From NCBI GenBank assembly GCA_003550325.1, contig QKWP01001667.1:53209-117208 (forward strand): a DNA stretch of 64,000 nt. The letters are read 5' to 3'. Shown in pieces: positions 58,350 through 64,000 of this stretch. Positions within the stretch are counted from its first letter, which is position 1. Each line of letters begins with the position of its first letter. Position numbers and translations under genes: made by a program. This DNA comes from Gigaspora rosea. Its lineage: Eukaryota > Glomeromycota > Glomeromycetes > Diversisporales > Gigasporaceae. A model generated the notes under the pieces. It had not been told where the DNA came from. It worked only from the letters and a program-made list of their open reading frames with translations, and made no database searches.

Positions 58350-60365
58350 AATGCGTGAAGATACTGATATTGAGGATATTGAATCTAGTGTCTTAGCCGA
58401 CAACACAGATAGCTTAAATAGTAGTGAAATTTCATCACAATCTTCTACAATATTGACCTGGAAATCAAATTTTAAGCAAAAATTCACAAGGAACAAAGAC
58501 TGAAAAGTCTGGTAGTGCAGTTAAACCCTTCTTTCAAATAATATTAGTTACTGGTATGGAATATTGAACTTGTCGTCATAAAAATTGTATTTCACGTACA
58601 AAATATAAAAAAGATGGTACTACTTCGAATTTATAGCAACATTTACGAAACAAACATCATATTTCAAAAACTCTTGTAGAAAGTGGTCGTATAAGAATTG
58701 AGTCAAAAAATAATGGAAGTTGTGAATTTCATACAATGCCAGAGTTTTCACAAACAACTTTAGTACAAGCATTCAATCAAGCAGGAAAATATTCATTTAA
58801 TAATCCAGCACAAAAAAAATGATTGTAATATTGCTGCGCTTATTGTTGAAGATCTTCATTCGTTTTCTATTCTTTATTCGCAAGCATTTAGAAGAATAAC
58901 TGAGGGGCTTGACCCTCAGGCTAATATATTGAGCAATGATCATTTAAAAGAAATGCTCATTAATGCTGAAGATCGAATTTTTCATAATATACGGGAATAT
59001 GCACATAATGATGATGAGATGTGTTATGTTTTATTTACTACAGACATGTGGACCTCTGATAACAATGATCCATATATCGGATTAACTTTCATTGAATTAA
59101 TTGTGACTTTCAATTACAAGAAATAGTTGCCGACGTTTTATATTTTCTATACCCTCACACATCAGAAAATCTTATAACTACAGTAAAATAATTGAAATCT
59201 TAGACAACTATCGGCTTAGAAATAAAGCTGTATGTGGTACAATTGACAATAGATCGAATATTAAGTCATGTTTAGGAAGGCTAGAGCAAAGATACGGTGT
59301 GATGAAAGTTTTTTGTTTTGGACATACCTTGCAACTTGCTATTCATGATACGCTAAAAGAATGTATCGAAATTACTGATTTAATAAAAAAATGTAAGGGT
59401 CTTGTATTTCATTTCAGCGGAAGCCCAAAGCAAAAACAGTTTTTTTTGGAGGCACAAATAAGGATGGATGAGTGGAACAAGATTCTTACTGTAGTCCAAG
59501 ACGTTTCGACACAGTGGAAATCCACCTACTATCTTTTAAAATGATTAAGTATTCTTAAACCAGTAATGTACAAATATAAATCTTTATTAGCTGAATCTAA
59601 TGAAAATTATATACTAAAAAATTATGAAGAAAAAGAATTATCATCTAGTGATTGGGAAAAAATAACCGAGTTAGTTAAACTGCTACACCCATATGAGGTT
59701 GCTTCAAAGCATTTATCTGGTTCAAAATATCCTACGCTTTCCCAAGCATGGTTCGCAATTCATTATATCAAGACAAAAATTAATTGTATATCGGTACATG
59801 ATAATGATGTTGAAAAATTTAAAAATATTTTTTATGAATCAATTTTGACTCGATTTTCAGAACTAACAAAACCAATTCGGCTTGCTACATTTCTTGATCC
59901 ACGAACAAAGGATATGGAAATATTTTCAGAATATGAAAAAGATTGTACAATTTCAGAGGCTCATACTGAATATTATGAACTAGCACCTAATTATGATGAT
60001 ACAAATAATCAAATATATTCTGCAGTATCTAGTAAAATAATGGATAAAGAAGATAATATTTTTTTTTACTTCTTTTCAGAAGCAATTAGATTAACAAAAC
60101 TATACTAACATTGCAGATCATGAATTTGAATCATATTTATTATTACAGAAGGTGCCGAGTCAAACAGATGTGCTTTAATGGTGGGCATCACGAAAAGCTG
60201 AATATCCCATGTTTGCAAAACTTGCTCGCAAGTACTTATCCATCCCGGCACTTCTGTGCCATCTAAGAGACTTTTTTCATCAGCTGGTCTTACAATTACA
60301 GAAAAGCGAACAAATTTTAACCCTTAATATGTTAAAACGATATTATTTCTAAATGCAGCCTTGAA
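58350..60365 (+). pseudogene. hAT-superfamily transposase (BED finger to hATC), inactivated
   Basis: A BED-type zinc finger lies near 58560-58665 (CRHKNC..HLRNKH after reading through a stop). The RNase H-like start is at 58929-59126 (LFTTDMWTSDNNDPYIGLT, the usual first Asp region). Next come CGTIDNRSNIKSCLGRLEQ (about 59230-59290) and 59299-59544 with CFGHTLQLAIHD and VSTQWKSTYYLL. 59566-60108 carries PYEVASKHLSGSKYPTLSQA and RLATFLDPRTK. A broken hATC dimerisation region follows at about 60150-60360 (WWASRKAEYPMFAKLARKYL). Stops at 59124, 59542 and 60106 and frameshifts elsewhere mean no active enzyme. Order and motifs match ZBED/hAT transposases. Confidence 0.82.
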
Positions 60366-61070
60366 AATTTGGCCAGTTTCTCATGTTTTTAACATGGGAT
60401 AAGCGATAAAAAGGATGTGCGCAAAATATTCATATAAATAAGGTATTTATTTTATATAAAATTAGTTTTATACAGATCAAAAATTTTAATATATAGTATT
60501 GTATTAATATTATTTAGGAATTGGCGTTGAAATAAATAAACACAAAGCATCTTAACTATCAAAATCACGAAGGCAAAAAATTTTAAAATGTTGCTGCTTA
60601 TATGTTAAAAAAAAATATGATTAGTAATGGTTATTCAAATAGTGGGTACAGTTCCTTAAGCTATAGATTTTAATTGGTAGAAGCGGAAATTTTAATAAAC
60701 TTTTAATTGAGATCAATTTGTGCTATCATACAATCTGAAAGTTTAGCTATAGGATAAATTTAATTGAAGTAATAATAGAAATATCGCTTCTATTAAAGAT
60801 CTTTTAAAAGTTGCATATGTGACGATTGTTAGGGGTACAAAAAAAAATAAGGAATAAAATTATTTAGAGTATACCTTATTAAAACATTTACTGTACCTAA
60901 ATTTACTATTTATATATTTACCTGGGGGAAATATTTAAAGCAAGCTATTTTTAGTATAACAAGTTACACAAAATATAGACCTGTATTGGCATAATTTTTG
61001 ACCTGTGACTCGCATAACCCGTCGAGTCGGGTCAACCTGTACGGGTCAGCTGATTCGAGTAACACCTCTA

Positions 61071-61590
61071 TCTTTAATAATAGATTTTCTTAATAGCTGG
61101 AATGCAAAACATTTTCTCATTACAAATAACAAGTGCTAAAAATATACGACGCAATCCTGGTATATAAGCAAATAGTTCAAATCTTTATTACAAACTGTTT
61201 ATAGAAGTTTTAACGCTTTTTTTTATCTATATACGTGATAGACAAGATGGCTTGAGAATGAACAAGTCTGAATAAGAATATCGATTTTTTATGAAAGAGC
61301 TTCTATTTATAAACACAAATATGAATATAATTGAGTAGATTCTTTTACGTTTAAAAAAATGTCAAAAAAAATCTTGAAGTTAAGTCTATTTTACTGTATC
61401 TTAATAGTGTTTATGATTTCTTGTACTGTATTATAATTTCGAACCCGTTTTTTTAATATCTTAACTAATTCATTCGTTGTTTCTGTATAGAGCAGATAAA
61501 ATGAAAAAATCTAACAGAATTGAAATCAAAATAAATGAACAAGAAGTATCTATAATCAAAACGGAATTAGCAATTGAGTTGTTGGATATC
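61071..61590. other. gene-free DNA
   Basis: Nothing recognised. Confidence 0.4.
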
Positions 61591-61675
61591 AACAAAATTT
61601 TGCTAGGAAGGTATAACTGACAAGTTGGTTATATAAATAGCCAACACATCAGTTATACCTTTTCAGTAAAATTCT
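61591..61675. repeat. 85-bp hairpin
   Basis: Arms with AAGGTATAACTGA / TCAGTTATACCTT, inner GTTGGTTAT/ATAGCCAAC, and weaker outer pairing AATTTTGCT/AGTAAAATT. Probably a very small foldback element. Confidence 0.7.
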
Positions 61676-61960
61676 GTTATACTTAGAATAGGGATAAGAG
61701 TTGAAAAGAATGAGTATAGAGCATATAATAAAAAATTTGCTAATATAGATAATGCTTGCAGGGCATGTAATATTGGTTATTATTTCATTTATTTTGTCCA
61801 AAATCAGATATATATTTGATTATTAATTCTAGAATCCAAACAGAAGTATATTGTTAGAAATAAGCATTTTTTATTTATTAATTACAGTAATACACTATAT
61901 CATTATATCATTATAGAACTAGGAAGGTCTGACTACAATTCAACAGTTTGATTCAGGGGT

Positions 61961-62050
61961 TCTGCAAGTGCTGGGCATGGTGCCATTAAAATATAGTGCC
62001 TAAGCAGCCAGGCACTATATTTAATAGCACCATTTCCAGCACTCGCAAAA
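61961..62050. repeat. 90-bp hairpin
   Basis: Arms GCAAGTGCTGGGCATGGTGC and, read inward from the right, GCGAGTGCTGGAAATGGTGC, continuing through ATATAGTGCCT. Confidence 0.72.
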
Positions 62051-62702
62051 TTATAGTTTGATCACAAACCACTCAGGCAAATAGCATACAGACAACTGTA
62101 TATAAACAAACATACTGATTCTGCACTAACAATCTACATCTAACCAATACTAGCTATAAATTAACTTGATTAGAACAACTTTGTTAATCGTCAGTGAAAC
62201 TGGGTTTTCAAACCACAGAATAAAAATTGAGCTAGTTTTAACTTATAGAGCCAAATAAAATCGATATTCTTATATACCTGGTTAGAATAAAAGGTCTATT
62301 TTAAGATAGTTGGAAATCGAAATTATAATGATTTCAAAATAATTTAGCACAAATGTGTGTCTCTTACTGAGTAAAGTTGTTATTTCATATAATAAAAAAA
62401 ACTTGTTTAACTCACTGATTTTACGGGTTATATTCTATCGAATTTAAAGATTAATTGATAATCCATCTGTCAACTGCATCAGCAAATTTTATATATAAAT
62501 ATATATTGATTACTAACCGGTAAGATATATATCGATACCCATCACCCCTGCCGATTACTATCGATAATGATAGTAATTGATATATATTGATATTAATCAA
62601 TATATATCTAATATGATATAATTATTATATTCACATAATCATGCTTTTTGAACATTTTACAGGTTTTTGCAAGTTTTCGCAATTTAATTATAAATTTTTT
62701 TT
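62051..62702. other. gene-free DNA with TATATCGAT-type repeats
   Basis: 62495-62615 is made of ATATATTGATTA / TATCGATA words. No gene. Confidence 0.45.
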
Positions 62703-63501
62703 AGGGTACTGCTATTTACACCATGGTTTTTGCTATTTGCACAATGGATTTCATGTAACAGTAGATCATCAATCACCTTTTCTATTTGCACCATAGTAAT
62801 ATATGTTGCACCAATAAAAACTCGCCTTTTTTTGTAGATTAATAGTTATTTTGCACCGTTAAGGTCATGTAACATTACACAAATCTTGTTTTGGTAATCT
62901 AGTAGGCCTGCTAACCTAATTTTATAATGCGGGCCAACTCTAACCCTAATTTCATAATTTGGGCCAACCCTTGTCTAATTTTTTAAGGCCTTAAAAAATT
63001 AGGATAAGGGTTGGCTCGTATTATAAAATTAGGGTTAGGGTTGGCCCGCATTATAAAATTAGGTTAGCAGGCCTACTAGATTAAGTAACCAAAATAAGAC
63101 TTGTATAACATTACATGACATTAATGGCGCGAATAACTATTAATCTACAAAAAAAGATGGGTTTTTATTGGTGCAACATGAATATAGCCCAAGGTTATAC
63201 AACATTGCAAAAATCTGGTCTGCATTATGTTAAGGTCTTAAAAAATTAGGGTAAGGGTTTGCCTGCATTATAAATTTAGGGTTAGGGTTGGCCCGCATTA
63301 GATTAGGCTACCAAAAGAAGATTTGTATAACGTTACATAACTTTAACGGCGCCAATAACGTTAATTTACAAAAAAAGGCAAGTTTTTATTAGTGCAACAT
63401 ATATTACCATGGTGCAAATAGAAAATGTTGATTGATGATCTACTATTACACAAAATCCATGGTGCAAATAGCAAAAACCATGGTGTAAATAGCAGTACCC
63501 T
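62703..63501. mobile_element. 0.8-kb palindromic TIR element with TTAGGG-like interior
   Basis: Both ends read AGGGTACTGCTATTTACACC inward, and inverted similarity extends through GATCATCAATC and GTGCACCAATAAAAAC-like words. The right arm holds a partial second copy (63130-63300). Near the centre are TAAAATTAGGGTTAGGGTTG-type telomere-like words. Flanks are T runs, so a duplication cannot be judged. Confidence 0.75.
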
Positions 63502-64000
63502 TTTTTTTATTTATTATTATTATAATATTTTAATTTATTAAATATACAATATTTACAAGTTTTTGTTATTTAAGGGTAGGGTGAACGTAGATCATTTCAT
63601 ATAAGATCGTCGTGCAAAAAAAATTTTATGCATGTTTCACAAATACGCCCCTGATAAAAATTTTTTAAAATACGGCCAATTTTAACTAAAAATTTGTGCC
63701 TCATAGGTAAGATCCTTCCATTTATAATAGTGAAACTTTACACTGGTCGAAATTTTTTAATATGATAGGCCGATATTGAGAAGATTATAGGCAATATGTA
63801 ACAAACCAAACATTATAAAATCGGGTAAAAGATATTCGGCTAATTAATATAACCATATAAATATCTGCCATCCGATATCTTGTTGACATATTAATTTTTT
63901 AAAATATAAACCAAAAAAAGGCCAATATTATTAAGATTGATATAACAACTAAATATCGGCTTACGATATAAACTGATATTCTAATGAACAACTACATTAT
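63502..64000. other. gene-free AT-rich DNA to the window end
   Basis: Short recurring words (CCGATATT, ATATCGGCTTA, GATATTCGGC) suggest a degenerate repeat. No coding region. Confidence 0.4.

Larger units (their letters stand above)
56647..61070. mobile_element. decayed hAT transposon, about 4.4 kb, with two later insertions
   Basis: Left end TAGAGTTATTACTCGAGTC; right end read inward TAGAGGTGTTACTCGAATC. Flanking CATTTAAT (56639-56646) and TCTTTAAT (61071-61078) agree at 6 of 8 bases. It encloses the broken transposase at 58.35-60.36 kb. Later insertions are 57071-57721 and 57874-58159. Subterminal GACTCGAGTC / CGAGTCGGGTC words support the boundaries. Confidence 0.65.

Overview
The window looks like AT-rich (by eye under 30% GC) nuclear DNA from an early-diverging fungus. 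The genes are eukaryotic: they have short GT-AG introns, some with CTAAC-like branch sites, and encode a STE20-type kinase, a mitochondrial ribosomal protein and a PH-domain protein. They sit in a sea of transposable elements. My best guess is an arbuscular mycorrhizal fungus of the Rhizophagus type, because the decayed repeat proteins at 33-35.6 kb and this kind of repeat load fit that group. That assignment comes from memory and is not proven here.

Layout. 0.2-1.6 kb holds an intact pogo/Tigger-like transposase (minus strand). 2.4-8 kb holds two different tRNA-derived SINE families with clear target-site duplications (TSDs); one sits inside a Mutator-like foldback. 4.9-12.5 kb holds decayed copies of an unknown repeat-encoded protein, cut by Tourist-type and other MITEs. 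12.6-24 kb is a nest of non-autonomous DNA elements: MITEs inside MITEs, a 1.03-kb near-perfect palindrome inside a MITE inside a minisatellite array, and a hAT element that contains a SINE and another hAT MITE. 25.5-29.7 kb is an 11-exon OSR1/SPAK/FRAY-like kinase gene, with a 1-kb repeat element in its last intron. 32-39 kb holds a minisatellite foldback, a degraded transposon-like gene and T-rich minisatellite elements (with a 23-bp N gap at 36068-36090). 40.0-41.1 kb is the gene for mitochondrial ribosomal protein uL24m (6 exons). 43.3-44.8 kb is a PH-domain gene (4 exons). 46-64 kb is again transposon territory, including a decayed hAT transposase of about 4.4 kb with TSD-like flanks.

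How it fits together. The three cellular genes are all on the plus strand but are far apart and show no functional link. Most of the window can be explained as successive insertions whose order can be read from TSDs and from unoccupied sister copies (for example the 46.3-kb MITE is the empty site of the 17.4-kb palindrome). I found no new multi-gene system. The most interesting points are: (i) the kinase has no recognisable CCT domain but carries three KK(S/G)RFxV motifs (plus a fourth variant), which are the ligands CCT domains bind; (ii) an about 1-kb tRNA-derived SINE-like family; (iii) a recurring architecture of terminal inverted repeats enclosing pyrimidine-rich minisatellites.
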